Assembly: GCF_009905375.1 (NCBI RefSeq)
Contig: NC_133647.1
Span: 50,340,506 to 50,404,505, forward strand
Origin: Apium graveolens
Taxonomy: Eukaryota; Streptophyta; Magnoliopsida; Apiales; Apiaceae
Length of the DNA: 64,000 nucleotides
Reading direction: 5' to 3'
The translations under genes were made by a program, and so were the position numbers. Of this stretch, positions 46,974 through 58,353 are shown in pieces; the first letter of the stretch is position 1, and every line of letters begins with the position of its first letter. The notes beneath the pieces are model-generated. The model was not told where the DNA came from. It worked only from the letters and a program-made list of their open reading frames with translations, and searched no databases.

Positions 46974-49042
46974 TAGCCTCGGGAACATCGACTCCCGGTT
47001 TAGAAAATGTTCACCTTTTGGTCCCCTATACTAAGGGTATACGCAACTACTGCTTATCTCTAGCATAGGTATTATGCAATTATAAGCATTGGAATCAACA
47101 GATAGATATCAAGATTACGAAATAGATATGCATATAAACCATATCAGCATGCTCCAATATATCGCAAGATTTTCTAATTATCCATCATGCATCTATCACA
47201 AGATAATGCATATACATGTATACATCACAACAACTGTATAACGGGTAGAAAACTTTCCTGAGTGTTCCCGGATAGACTTAAGCTTAGAGTGGGTCCGATA
47301 ACCTATGAACAATAACAAAAGTCGGAATTAAACCCCGGTCGCTTAAGAAACTAGACTTTAACCAATTGAACCCTAACGTTCGCTTTTGCGCTTAATGATT
47401 CACTTAAGTCGCTCGAGTACCCTCGGCTCCACAATTTTTAATAAATTTACCATTAAGAGTTTTAAGGCGATTCTTTCGCGAGTACCCTACCAACTGTCTA
47501 AACCACTTTAAATAATATTTTCATAATCCAATTAGTCATTTAAGGGCCTTAACCAATGTTTCAAAGTAAGGTAAGGGGTAATGTTTCGTTCGCAAAATGC
47601 CGTTACTTAAACAGTCGTTTCTCCTAAACCGTACATCGGATTCAAGCGAACCATATATCAAAATGAAGCTTGTATCATGAACTATCTAATCATGGCAATG
47701 GTCAAAACCTAACAGTGAGTTCACGGGTCCTGATGTTAAGAACAAAAGCAGTGTAAGGTAAATTGGGCATTACGACGGCTATGTTTACGCGATTACCAAA
47801 TTTGTACCACTCCAAATCAATCCACAATCAACCCACAATAATTACTACAACCAAACTCCATCCATACTCTACTACAACAGCCCCAACATTTCAAGATTTC
47901 CAATTTATACTACTCTAAATCATGAACTAAAAGCTTATACTTAAGTTCATTAATCAATAATCAAGATTTACAACTCCAAACTCATTATAAATCCAACCCA
48001 ACTCTAAATATACAAGCATCATGCTTCTCATGAACTATATTAATCAAAACCACTCCTAAATATTCAAAGTAAAACTAGGGTTTGAAGTTTTATACCTTCC
48101 TTGAAGCTTTTAATCAATGAAAGATCCTTGGAATGCCCATGGAAGCTTTAATCTATGCTTAAGCTACCTTGACCTTACAAATAAAATCAAGAATCAAAAA
48201 TTTGTTCTTGAAAGTTACTATTCACCCTAAACTAAAATGATTTGTTTGAGATAGAAAACCTTTGATTCAAGCACTCAAACTACTTGCTCTTCTTAGTTAT
48301 GAAATATAGGATCCAAAGAAACAAACCTCTTGAATTATGATTGAGTGGAGCTTGGGTTTGGAAATTTTTCTTCTTGTTTTTCTTCAAAAAACCGTGAGCA
48401 AGGAGATGGGGGGAAGAGAAATGAATGTGTTTGCTTGGTTGCTTCCTTTTTGTTTGTTAATTAACCTTTTAACATGGTAAAAATTGTGTGGCTCACAATC
48501 AACCAACCAACCCTTCCCATTTGGTCATGCTTATATCATCTACTTATGTCATCTTGTTACACCTGTCTTCCTCTTGTTGGTGTGATGACATCATCCTCCA
48601 CTAACCCTTTTGATTAACTCATAATTACTTGGCTAATGATCACTGATCTGTTATGCGGTTCGCTTAACTTTCGTTCTCGTTTATCGTTTGAGGGATCATA
48701 CCCGGGATCTTATTACTTCGGTTCCCTTAACCTTTCTCAATACATTATATTCCTTTTATGATCCGCTCTTATAATCCTTAAATTAAAATCCTTTTAATCA
48801 TGTTACCTTATACTTAATTCTTTCTCTATCTGGTGGGTTTTCGGGAAAAATCAAAGTGTTCGAATTTGGATTCTGACGATCTTTACATACACTTATTTAC
48901 TTTATGGAATACTAATACGATCTTAGAATTTCCATAACAGTACTCCTATATAGCGTGGCTGATAATTTTCCTTAATTAGCATCATCAGCAAAAGTTACTA
49001 TTCATCAGGGTTCCAAAAATTCCAAAAATTGGGGTTATTACA
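44800..49042 (-). repeat. G2 LTR-C (5' LTR of the right unit)
   Basis: Both ends are intact: TGTAACACCCCC at left and GGTTATTACA at right, followed by the GTAGA duplication. Length is 4243 bp. It includes a TA-rich block near 46935-46975 and a second one at 45371-45397. Confidence 0.92.
46714..46890. repeat. Three 56 bp tandem repeats in LTR-C
   Basis: The AGTCATAAGTCCTCGAATGA word recurs with 56-bp steps, beginning near 46726, 46782 and 46838. Confidence 0.87.
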
Positions 49043-49047
49043 GTAGA
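49043..49047. repeat. Target-site duplication of the G2 tandem, right copy
   Basis: GTAGA matches 18483-18487. Copia I gag resumes with CATGTC. Confidence 0.93.
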
Positions 49048-50280
49048 CATGTCAATAATTGCATCATTACACTCAGCTTTAGGTAAATGTGCTAGGTTAG
49101 TGGTGAATACTTGATTACTTGAAGAGCCTGTTTCTGTTTCATCAGACTTGGCCATTAGGGCTAGATTGACATAGCTGACATCTTCATCTTCATCCAGTCC
49201 ATCTGCTTCCCATTCATTTTCTTGTGTAATAAAAGCTCTTTCCTTTCGTTTGAGCAACTCAAAATACTTATGTTTATAATCTTCAGGCTCAAACTTCTTC
49301 TTGCTGGAATCTGACTTTCTACATTCACTGGCAAAATGCCCTGCCAAGCCACATTTGAAATATTTGAATTTTGATTTATCGACCATGTTTCTATTTGACT
49401 TAGCTGCTCCAAAGTTCTTCTTGAACTTGAGCTTGGAAAATCTTCTGGAAAGGAATACAAGGTGTTCATCAATATCATCCATATCATTTTGGCTCAAAGA
49501 ATCTAAATTTTCAGCTACCAGCCCCTTGCCCTTGTTCTCATAGACCTTTGAAGTAGACTCAACAGCTTCTACCTTCACCTCTTTCTCTTTTTCCAACTCA
49601 ACAACCAGTGATATGGACCCTCCTTTCTCCATCCTCTCATCTTTCTCTATTTCAAGCTCATAAGTTTTCAGGATGCCATACAGTCTCTCCAAGGTAAACT
49701 CCTTGTAATCCTGAGAATTTCTCAGTGAGACTGTCATTGGTTTCCATTCCTTTGGAAGAGATATAAGGAACTTGAGGTTGGAATCTATTATCTGATAGAT
49801 TCTTCCATGCAACTTCAGAGTATTTAGCAGCTTTTCAAACCTACTAAATATGTCAGTGAGAGTTTCATTGTCTTCACAATGAAAGTGCTCATATTGCTGA
49901 ATTAGCAGCTGCATCTTATTTTCTCTAACTTGCTCAGTACCATCACAGATAATTTAGATGGTGTCCCAAACCTTCTAGGCTATCTTGCAATTGATGATGT
50001 TATCAAACATGTCACCATCAACTACATTGAATAAAATATTCATGGTCTTTTTGTCCTTCCTGACTTGCTCAATATCAGGATCTGACCATTCATACCTAGG
50101 CTTGGGGACTGAAGGCTCATTGCCAGTAGCAGCTCTCATTAGAACATGAGGATCTCTCTCTATGCAATCAACATAGGCCTCATCTTGAGAAAGAAGATGT
50201 AGGTGCATCTTCACCTTCCAGTGATGATAATTGTCTTTATCCAGAATTGGAATTTTGACTCCAACATCCTTCTTGTTCAT
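49048..50280 (-). pseudogene. Copia I gag, upstream part
   Basis: The Gag start is Met at 50280 (MNKKDVGVKIPILDKDNYHH), with the WKVKMHLHLL helix typical of copia Gag N-termini. After a stop at 49975 and one more, the frame 49914-48985 carries the capsid part (QQYEHFHCEDNETLTDIFSR, LPKEWKPMTVSLRNSQDYK, ERLYGILKTYELE). A zinc knuckle follows at about 49340-49300, in which the first Cys is Tyr (Y-F-K-C-G-L-A-G-H-F-A-S-E-C). The Glu/Asp-rich end runs to the G2 insertion (ECNDAIIDMS). The PBS lies 48 bases upstream. Gag packaged the RNA; the knuckle change and stops make this copy dead. Confidence 0.88.
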
Positions 50281-50327
50281 CTTGCTGTTTTGTTGTGATA
50301 TTTAAACTCTTTGTACTTCAAGAGCTT

Positions 50328-50339
50328 GCTCTGATACCA
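50328..50339 (-). other. Primer binding site of copia I
   Basis: GCTCTGATACCA on the plus strand is the complement of TGGTATCAGAGC (initiator Met-tRNA). Two bases separate it from the LTR. Confidence 0.9.
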
Positions 50340-50341
50340 AT

Positions 50342-50556
50342 TGTTATTCCCTAACAATATAACAAGAATTCTAGAAGAGGGGGGGGGTTGAATGTAATTC
50401 TGGCTTCTTTTTGAGATTTATGAAAAATGGTTCTAACTCAATTTATATTTAACTGTTTGATTTACAAAGTGCAGAATACAGAGTTAAGTTAATCAAACAT
50501 AAAGTAATAAAAACTCAGGTCTTTAAAACTTTCTGGTAGATTTGAATGTATCCACC

Positions 50557-50594
<38 letters not shown>

Positions 50595-51404
50595 AGAGAA
50601 CCCTGTGAAGCTTGAATAGCTCACAGCTGCTTTACAAGTGAACAAATAAACTACAGAGAAATTCTACAGAATACAGCTTCCAAATGTTTCTCTGCTGAAA
50701 ATATGTTTACTTACTTGGTTTGTTGTTTTTGTTCTACTTTCTACACTTGGTTTATATATCACCAAGTTTACTTGATAATAAGACAAGATAATAAAACAAA
50801 ACCTATCAAGTCTAACTCCATGCTGCTTCACAACTCTATTCCAAAATCTTTGAATATCTTCATAATAGCATGGAAATGGTAATGCTTCTTTGTTCTCAAA
50901 ACCCTGCTAAACAGGCTACCACATTCCTTTTGCAAACACTCGACGCATGTGACTGTGTTGTCACTGTCAACAGATATTTGAATTGATCATCTGTCGGGTA
51001 CATGCTTGTTATCCGTCGGGTAGCTTTGTTGATCATCCGCCGGTAGCTTTGTTGATCATCCATCGGGTAGCCATTTATCACTTGACTCCATTTCATTTGT
51101 GCAGAATTACAAGACATCTTATATTTACATTTAATCAACCTATTCTGCACATCTAATATCAGTCTACATGATTTATAAGCTACTACAGAATCTATACAAA
51201 GTTGTTTACAGAAATGTGCTACAATACTTATTGTTATATAAGCTACTCACCCGATGGATATCAATTAGTCATCCATCGGGACTATAATGAATCATCCATT
51301 GAGACTATAATTGATCATCCGTCGGGTGCTAAAAAATTCACTAAGTTAAATCTACTAAGGTGTTTTGTTTAGCTTATCATCAAGTACACAACATATTCCT
51401 AACA
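50342..51404 (-). repeat. 5' LTR of copia I (X1)
   Basis: It runs from TGTTATTCCCTAACA to CCTAACA, 1063 bp. It has an (AT)n run at about 50559-50592 and motif clusters at about 50985-51070 and 51249-51330. It encodes on the minus strand the same 84-residue open frame as the next LTR, which is LTR identity, not a gene. Confidence 0.92.
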
Positions 51405-51408
51405 CAAT

Positions 51409-52461
51409 TGTTATTCCCTAACAATACAACAAGAATTACAGAAGGGGGGGTTGAATTTAATTCTGGCTTCTTTTTGAGATTTATGAAAAATGGTTCTAAC
51501 TCAATTTATATCTAACTGTTTGATTTACAAAGTGCCGAATACATAGTTAAGTTAATCAAACATAAAGTAATAAAAACTCAGGTCTTTAAAACTTTCTGGT
51601 GGATTTGAATGTATCCACCAGATATATATATGTATATATATATATATATCAAGAGAACCCTGTGAAGCTTGAATAGCTCACAGCTGCTTTACAAGTGAAC
51701 AAATAAACTACAGAGAAATTCTACAGAATACAGCTTCCAAATGTTTCTCTGCTGAAAATATGTTTACTTAGTTGGTTTGTTGTTTTTGTTCTACTTTCTA
51801 CACTTGGTTTATATATCACCAAGTTTACTTGATAATAAGACAAGATAATAAAACAAAACCTATCAAGTCTAACTCCATGCTGCTTCACAACTCTATTCCA
51901 AAATCTTTGAATATCTTCATAATAGCATGGAAATGGTAATGCTTCTTTGTTCTCAAAACCCTGCTAAACAGGCTACCACATTCCTTTTGCAAACACTCGA
52001 CGCATGTGACTGTGTTGTCACTGTCAACAGATATTTGAATTGATCATCCGTCGGGTACATGCTTGTTATCCGTCGGGTAGCTTTGTTGATCATCCGCCGG
52101 TAGCTTTGTTGATCATCCATCGGGTAGCCATTTATCACTTGACTCCATTTCATTTGTGCAGAATTACAAGACATCTTATATTTACATTTAATCAACCTAT
52201 TCTGCACATCTAATATCAGTCTACATGATTTATAAGCTACTACAGAATCTATACAAAGTTGTTTACAGAAATGTGCTACAATACTTATTGTTATATAAGC
52301 TACTCACCCGATGGATATCAATTAGTCATCCATCGGGACTATAATGAATCATCCGTTGAGACTATAATTGATCATCCGTCGGGTGCTAAAAAATTCACTA
52401 AGTTAAATCTACTAAGGTGTTTTGTTTAGCTTATCATCAAGTACACAACATATTCCTAACA
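51409..52461 (-). repeat. Second copia LTR in tandem (X2)
   Basis: It is separated from X1 by CAAT (51405-51408) with no internal sequence. Length is 1053 bp and it is nearly identical to X1, with a shorter TA run and a few substitutions. It shares GTGCCGAATACATAG with X3 against GTGCAGAATACAGAG in X1. Confidence 0.92.
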
Positions 52462-52465
52462 CAAT

Positions 52466-52683
52466 TGTTATTCCCTAACAATACAACAAGAATTACAGAA
52501 GGGGGGGTTGAATTTAATTCTGGCTTCTTTTTGAGATTTATGAAAAATGGTTCTAACTCAATTTATATCTAACTGTTTGATTTACAAAGTGCCGAATACA
52601 TAGTTAAGTTAATCAAACATAAAGTAATAAAAACTCAGGTCTTTAAAACTTTCTGGTGGATTTGAATGTATCCACCAGATATA

Positions 52684-52714
<31 letters not shown>

Positions 52715-52757
52715 TAAGAGAACCATATAAAGCTTGAATAGCTCATAGCTGCTTTAC
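52466..52757 (-). repeat. Third copia LTR in tandem (X3), partial
   Basis: It is preceded by CAAT (52462-52465). It follows X2 almost exactly to the TA run and then diverges slightly (ACCATATAAAGCTTG). It breaks off at about 52757 and joins copia II protease sequence. Confidence 0.85.
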
Positions 52758-52758
52758 G

Positions 52759-53285
52759 TTAGCTGATACTCAACAGATTATGCTTGAGACCATCCACTAG
52801 GGCAACCTCTTCAATGATGACATTGTCTTTAGAAATCAACCCATATCCCACAGTAAAACCCTTGTTTTCATCTCCAAAAGTAATACTTGGGCCAACTTTT
52901 TCCTTAAATCCAGTGAGCAGGGTAGAATCTCCAGTCATGTGCCTTGAGCACCCACTATCTAGATACCATAGATTCTTTTTGTTTCCCTGCATACTCAAAA
53001 ATCAAATCAAGTTGATTTTGGTACCCAAGTTTCCTTGGGTCCTGCCTTGTTAGCTTTCTTCTTTGGTTTCTTAGGTTTAATCTCATTAGACTTGAGAATT
53101 TCTGATTCATCCTTAGTCAAATGAGTTGGACCTTTGAAACCGGTCATTAGAACATAATTATCATGCATATTTTGATTAACTGGAAAAGACATGCTATTTG
53201 CAAACATGTTATTCCAGTAAGGCATGCTAAATGGCATTTGTGGCATACTGAATGCAACATAATAAGGATTAGATGCAAATGGCAT
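52759..53285 (-). pseudogene. Copia II protease and gag tail
   Basis: On the minus strand, 53285-53007 is the Met/Pro/Asn-rich gag tail (SMPQMPFSMPYWNNMFANSM). After a frame change 52998-52759 carries NLWYLDSGCSRHMTGDSTLL with the catalytic DSG, then PSITFGDENKGFTVGY. The frame ends at LLSIS, where X3 begins. All of integrase, RT and RNase H and the accessory gene of this copy are deleted at the 52757 junction. Confidence 0.85.
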
Positions 53286-53294
53286 AGTATCAAA

Positions 53295-54143
53295 TTATGC
53301 ATTCATATTCTGAGCAGACATAACATTCATAGGCATGACAGGCATGACATTCATGTTGGGAAAAGAAGGAGGTACAGTCATGGAAGTAGGCATGGCAATT
53401 TTGTAATTAACAGACAAATGATTAATACTACCACACTTAACACAGATTTTTCTAGGTGCATATTTATCAGGTGTGTAGTTGTTATGCTTGTTAATTCCTA
53501 CTTTCCCATTTCTATTGCTTTTCTTTTTAGCATCTGTTTTAACCTCAATCTTTTCTAATATGTCATTCAATTGCTTAATGGACAAATGACCAACATTGAC
53601 CTTCTTTTCCTTCCTGACTTGACTTGATTGTCCTGGAATAAAATTCTTGGTGACAGATCCATATTTCACATTCATCTTGGCTAGCTTGGCTTTGCTCACT
53701 GGTTTATTCACAGCCGACGGATGTGGCTCTCTTTCACTCGATGGATAATAATTTTGATTATCCGACGGATGATCTTCATCATCCGTTGAGTCCACATCCG
53801 TAGACTGTCCTTCAACCAAATTGGATTCCATCTTCTCTTTGCTTTTCTTCCAGGCTGCATCACAAAAGGACTCAATTCCTTGAACTTTAGTGATTTGAGC
53901 ATGGACATCTCTAGATGATTTCCATGCCTTGATCACTTCTTGTTCACGATCAAGCTGCTTCTTCAAAATTTCTTCTTTCTTCAAGGACTCAGTTAATTTC
54001 TCCTTAGCAATCTTACACTTAATTCTTAATTTCTCAAATTCAATGAACTGAGACTCTAACACATTGTTCCTCTCACTTAAAAACAAATTGTTTTCTTTAA
54101 TTTTAGCATTTTCTTTGGTGAGAAACTTAAGAGTAACACGCAA
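53295..54143 (-). pseudogene. Copia II gag, downstream part
   Basis: A 282-residue open stretch: heptad-rich start (LTKENAKIKENNLFLSERNN, EILKKQLDREQEVIKAWKSS), then an acidic Ser/Pro linker coded partly by the GACGGAT motif (about 53790-53713). A basic part and a second CCHC-like knuckle region C-V-K-C-G-S-I-N-H-L-S-V-N-Y follow; its last Cys is Tyr. Here the region is continuous with upstream gag at 54151-54175, giving the empty site for G2. Confidence 0.83.
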
Positions 54144-54150
54144 GTGATAT

Positions 54151-55347
54151 AATTATGTGGACATATCATTAATTGCATCATTAAACTCATCTTTAGTTAA
54201 ATGTGCTAGGTTAGTGGTGATTACCTGATTACTTGAAGAACTTGTTTTTGTCTCATCAGACTTGGCCATCAGGGCTAGGTTAACATAGCTTGTTTCTTCA
54301 TCTTCATCTAGTCGAGTAGCTGCCCAGTCATTTTCTTATGTTATAAAAGCCCTTTCCTTTTGCTTGAGCAACTCAAAGTACTTTTGTTTGTAATCAACAG
54401 GCTCAAAGTTTTTCTTGGAATCTGATTTTCTGCATTCATTTGCAAAATGAACAGCTAAGCCACATTTGAAACATTTAAATTTTGATTTATCCACCATGTT
54501 TCTATTTGGCTTAGTAGCTCCAAAGTTCTTTTTGAACTTGAGCTTGGCAAACCTCCTGGATATTAATGCTAAGTGTTCATCAATATCATCCATGTCATCT
54601 TGACTCAATTGATCTTTGATGTAGATTCAAAAGCTCCTACCTTCATCTCCTTCTCTTTCTCTAACTCAGCAACCAGTACAATGGACCTTCCTTTCTCCGT
54701 CCTTTCATTTTGCTCTATTTCAAGCTCATAAGTCTTCAGAATGCCATATAGTCTCACTAAGGTAAACTCCTTGTATTCTTGTGAATTTCTCAAGGAGACT
54801 GTCATTGGTTTCCATTCTTTTGGAAGAGATCTCAGGAATTTGAGGTTATAGTCTTTAGTTTGTAGACTCTTCCATGCAGCTTAAGAGCATTTAATAGATT
54901 TTGAAATCTACTAAAAATATCAGTGAAAGTTTCACCATCTTCACAGTGGAAATGCTCATATTGTTGAATTAGTAACTACATATTGTTTTCTCTGACTTGT
55001 TTAGTGCCATCACAGATTATTTGAATTGTATCCCAAAATTCCTTGACTGTCTTGCAGTTAATGATGTTCTCAAACATGTCACCATCAACTCCATTGAATA
55101 GAATATTCATGGCCTTCTTGTCTTTCCTGACTTGTTCAATATCAGGGTCTGGCCATTCATGCCTTGGTTTGGGAACAAATGGCTCATTTCTTGTTGCATC
55201 TCTCATTGGTACATGAGGACCTCTCTCTATGCAATCCACATAGGCCTCATCTTGAGAGAGAAGATGAAGATGCATTTTCACCTTCCAGTGGTGAGAATTG
55301 TCTTTGTCCAGAAAAGGAATTTTGACTCCAACATCCTTCTTGTTCAT
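54151..55347 (-). pseudogene. Copia II gag, upstream part
   Basis: It starts at Met 55347 (MNKKDVGVKIPFLDKDNSHH) and stays open to 54976 through NILFNGVDGDMFENIINC. Frameshifts divide it into 54805-54605 (TVSLRNSQEYKEFTLVRLYG) and 54608-54336. The last holds a complete CCHC knuckle C-F-K-C-G-L-A-V-H-F-A-N-E-C (near 54470-54430), intact where copia I has lost a Cys. It is followed by the acidic region to 54151. Confidence 0.86.
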
Positions 55348-55393
55348 CTTGCTGTTTGTTTTGATCTTTACACTCTGTGTACTTCAAGAGCTT

Positions 55394-55405
55394 GCTCTGA
55401 TACCA
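55394..55405 (-). other. Primer binding site of copia II
   Basis: GCTCTGATACCA on the plus strand, two bases from the LTR at 55408. Confidence 0.9.
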
Positions 55406-55407
55406 AT

Positions 55408-56443
55408 TGTTAGTCCCTAACAATACAACAAGAATTAAAGAAGGGGGGATTGAATGTAATTCTAGGAACTTTTTAAGTTTTATAAAAATGTTCTAACTCA
55501 ATATATATAAGTGTTTTGATTTTTAGAGTTCAGAATAAGGAATTAAGTAAATCAAACACAAAGTAATAAAAACACAAGTCTTTAAAACTTTCTGGTGGAT
55601 TTGAAAGTATCCACCATATATATATATATATATATATCAATTTGAGAACTCTGTGAAGCTCAAATTGGCTCACAGATGCTTTACAAGTGAACAAACAAAC
55701 TACAGAGAAATTTTTAACAGTTACAGCTTTTTCTATTTCTCTTCTAAAAGTGTTTGCTTAGTTATTTGTTCTACTAGCTACACTTGGTTTATATATTACC
55801 AAGTTTACATGGTAATAAGACAGGATAATAAAACAAAACCTATCAAATCAAACTCCATGCTGCTTCACTACTCTATTCCAGCATTTTTAAAAATCTTCAT
55901 AACTTGCATGGAAATGGTAATGCTTCTTTGTTCTCAATTTCCTGTTAAACAGGCTACCATATTCCTTTTGCAAATACCTAACACATGTGACTGTGTTGTC
56001 ACTGTAAACAGATATTTGAATTGATCATCCGTCGGGTACATGCTTGTGATCCATCGGGTAGCTTTGTTGATCATCCGTCAGGTAGCTTTGTTGATCATCC
56101 GTCGGGTAGCTATTTGACACTTGACTCCTTTTCACTTATGCAGAATTACAAGACATCTCATATTTATAATTAATCAACCTATTCTGCATATCAAATAGTA
56201 GTCAACATGACTCATATGCTACTACAGAACCTATACAAAGTTGTTTGCAGAAATGTGATACACTCTTATTTGGTACATAAGCTACTCACTCGATGGATGT
56301 CACATCATTATCTGTCGGGACTATATTGAATCATCCGTCGGGACTATATTTGATCATCCATCGAGTGCTACAATATTCATTAAGTTAAATCTACTAAGGT
56401 GTTTTGTTAATCTAATCATCAAGTTCACAACATATTTCCAACA
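55408..56443 (-). repeat. 5' LTR of copia II (X4)
   Basis: It runs from TGTTAGTCCCTAACA to TTTCCAACA, 1036 bp. It is the most diverged LTR of the family in the window. Motif clusters are at about 56020-56110 and 56286-56370, in the same places as in the other LTRs. The flank TAATTGGAGG is not CAAT. Confidence 0.9.
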
Positions 56444-56559
56444 TAATTGGAGGTTCCCACTTTATGTGAGGAACAATAACTTGTCAAAACCACATAGCAA
56501 TATCTGAGTAAAACTTTGACTTCAGTCACAGGTGGTTCTGATTCAAAACCTTCCACATC

Positions 56560-58351
56560 TCAATCACACCTCATCTCCCAATGGATCCAAGACATTGAAA
56601 ATCAACCTTCAATAATTGAAGATCTCAGAGTTGATCAACTTTGAGGCCTTGCATAAATCTCACAACAGCTACTCACATCCAACATGTCAAATCAGGACTA
56701 CCAAGCTATCATGCTCTCATACCAGGCTGATGTTGAAGATAATCAAGCAAAAATTGTTGATGAAGCTGGTCAGGATGCTAACTGTGATGCTTGGTTGGAC
56801 AAGGAATTCACAATTGAAATGGATGTTGTGTTAGCTAAATTCAGGGAGGAATACATCACAATTCTGGGAAGCAATGTCAGATCCCTAAGTCCACAAGAGG
56901 TTTATGATGCCATCAATGAGGTCTATAAAGCTCAAATCAAGGCTTTCCACAACTTTGTAAAAGTACTTCAAATCACATTGAATGGACATCAAGACAAAAT
57001 TATGAAGATGGTCAGGGATAAGATGGACCAAATCATCCCCTCTTAAACTAAGATCAAAAACCAATTCAAAACCTTCTCAGAACAAATGTCAAGGTATGAT
57101 CTCAGTGGGATTGATAAGAGTGTAAATCAGCTGAAAGACTCCTCTGTAGCCTTGCACATGGTAGTTCAAGATCATATCACTAAATCCAATGACACGAGGT
57201 GGAAGTTGAATCAAATGCACACTGCAAGATACACTCCTTCACCTTTGGTCATGGATGAAATTCAGAAATATGTGCAAGGTACATTTGGACCATCTACTAC
57301 TCTCTCTACTACAAGCTCCTCCCCACAAGACCTCCAACAACTCAAAACACAGGTAGCTTCTCTGGAAACCTCCAATGAATGTCTCAATGCTTAAGTTCAT
57401 GCTTTGACTTCTCTAGTCAAGAGTCAACATACAGACATCTAGACCCTGGTGGACTTTCACAAGCACCTCCAAATGCAAAACTCTGTTGCTTTGAGAGCGA
57501 TCACGGGGAAGCTCAACATCCCTCTACCATCACTTCCTGAACAGATAAGACATGAAATTGCTACTGCCCTCCTCATGCCTTCCAACAAGACTAAGGGGGA
57601 GATAGAGGCTAGGCTAGCAAGATCATATGCTCAACATGTTTAGGGTGTTGAAAAGAGCTTAAGTCAAGAAGTAGATCTTGATATGGAGAGGCTGATTAGG
57701 GCTGTTGAAGGACCAAATCTGAGCAGAGAATTTGACGAATTGCTCAAGGCTCTAAAGGCTTCTCTCAACAATAATCACTTCACCTATAAAAAGGCCCTGG
57801 AAAAGACAATAAATTTCTTAAGGGCAATCATATTAAAGATAATTTTCAGGAAAAGAGGATGGTGGTCAATACAAATGATGATGGGATAGATATGTGTATG
57901 CAGGTGTCCCTCAATTATCTTGTCTCAAGAAGAGCATCTGAGTTGGATATTTTGATAAACAAAGTCAGAGTTGTGACTCATGAAGACACTCTGTTGCTAG
58001 CTGAATTGAAAAATGCTCAAGTGGCTGCTTTTCCCGAAGCATATCCACAGCCAAGCAAGGGAGTGGCATACATCTGTCCTACCACCAAACACTTCAAGCA
58101 CTTCCAAATTCCTAAACAATGTGTCATGTCCAACAAGAAGCTTATAATGATTCTGGAAACTGGTTTAAAAGTAAAGAAGAATAAGAATTATGAAGATGTA
58201 GAGATGATAAAGCTACTGGGGAGATATATAAGTGATGCTGAAGCCAACTTTCCCAAAAGTCAAATCAACAAGGATAATTTGGATGATGATGAGCAGAAGA
58301 AAGATGATCAAAATCCATCTGGCTCAAATCCAAGTCAATCCACTGTTGAGT
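56560..58351 (+). pseudogene. Accessory-gene relic of a plus-strand copia element
   Basis: One frame (56684, 57086, 57449, 57683) is interrupted by four stops. It then shifts by one base near 57822 into the frame that ends at 58351. It is helical and coiled-coil-like throughout: YQADVEDNQAKIVDEAGQDA, YDAINEVYKAQIKAFHNFVK, DLQQLKTQVASLETSNECLN, then LPSLPEQIRHEIATALLMPS. The C-terminus is acidic (DNLDDDEQKKDDQNPSGSN). I recognise no enzyme. It looks like the same class of pol-downstream extra ORF as 1211-13479 but I cannot align the two by eye. Confidence 0.55.
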
Positions 58352-58353
58352 GA

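Larger units (their letters stand above)
18488..49042 (-). mobile_element. Gypsy tandem G2: LTR-A / internal 1 / LTR-B / internal 2 / LTR-C
   Basis: A single insertion into copia I gag, flanked by GTAGA. Three nearly identical LTRs of about 4.2 kb alternate with two related internal regions. Each internal region has a primer site at its right end (35141, 44783) and a polypurine tract at its left end (22705, 39403), so everything reads on the minus strand. Internal 1 carries the later insertion G3. Integrase-tail and chromodomain relics place it with chromovirus-like Ty3/gypsy. Both internal regions share the same rearranged, stop-riddled content. The simplest account is unequal LTR recombination that duplicated one defective element in place. 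Confidence 0.88.

Noticed and set aside
50896..52207. Two identical 84-residue minus-strand frames
   Set aside because: They lie in the tandem LTRs X1 and X2 and are identical because the LTRs are. They cross the motif cluster and have no coding character.
56560..58351. Reading the plus-strand helical frames as a host coiled-coil gene
   Set aside because: The single frame is broken by four stops and a shift and is surrounded only by copia pieces, so a retroelement accessory relic is simpler. A host origin is not excluded.
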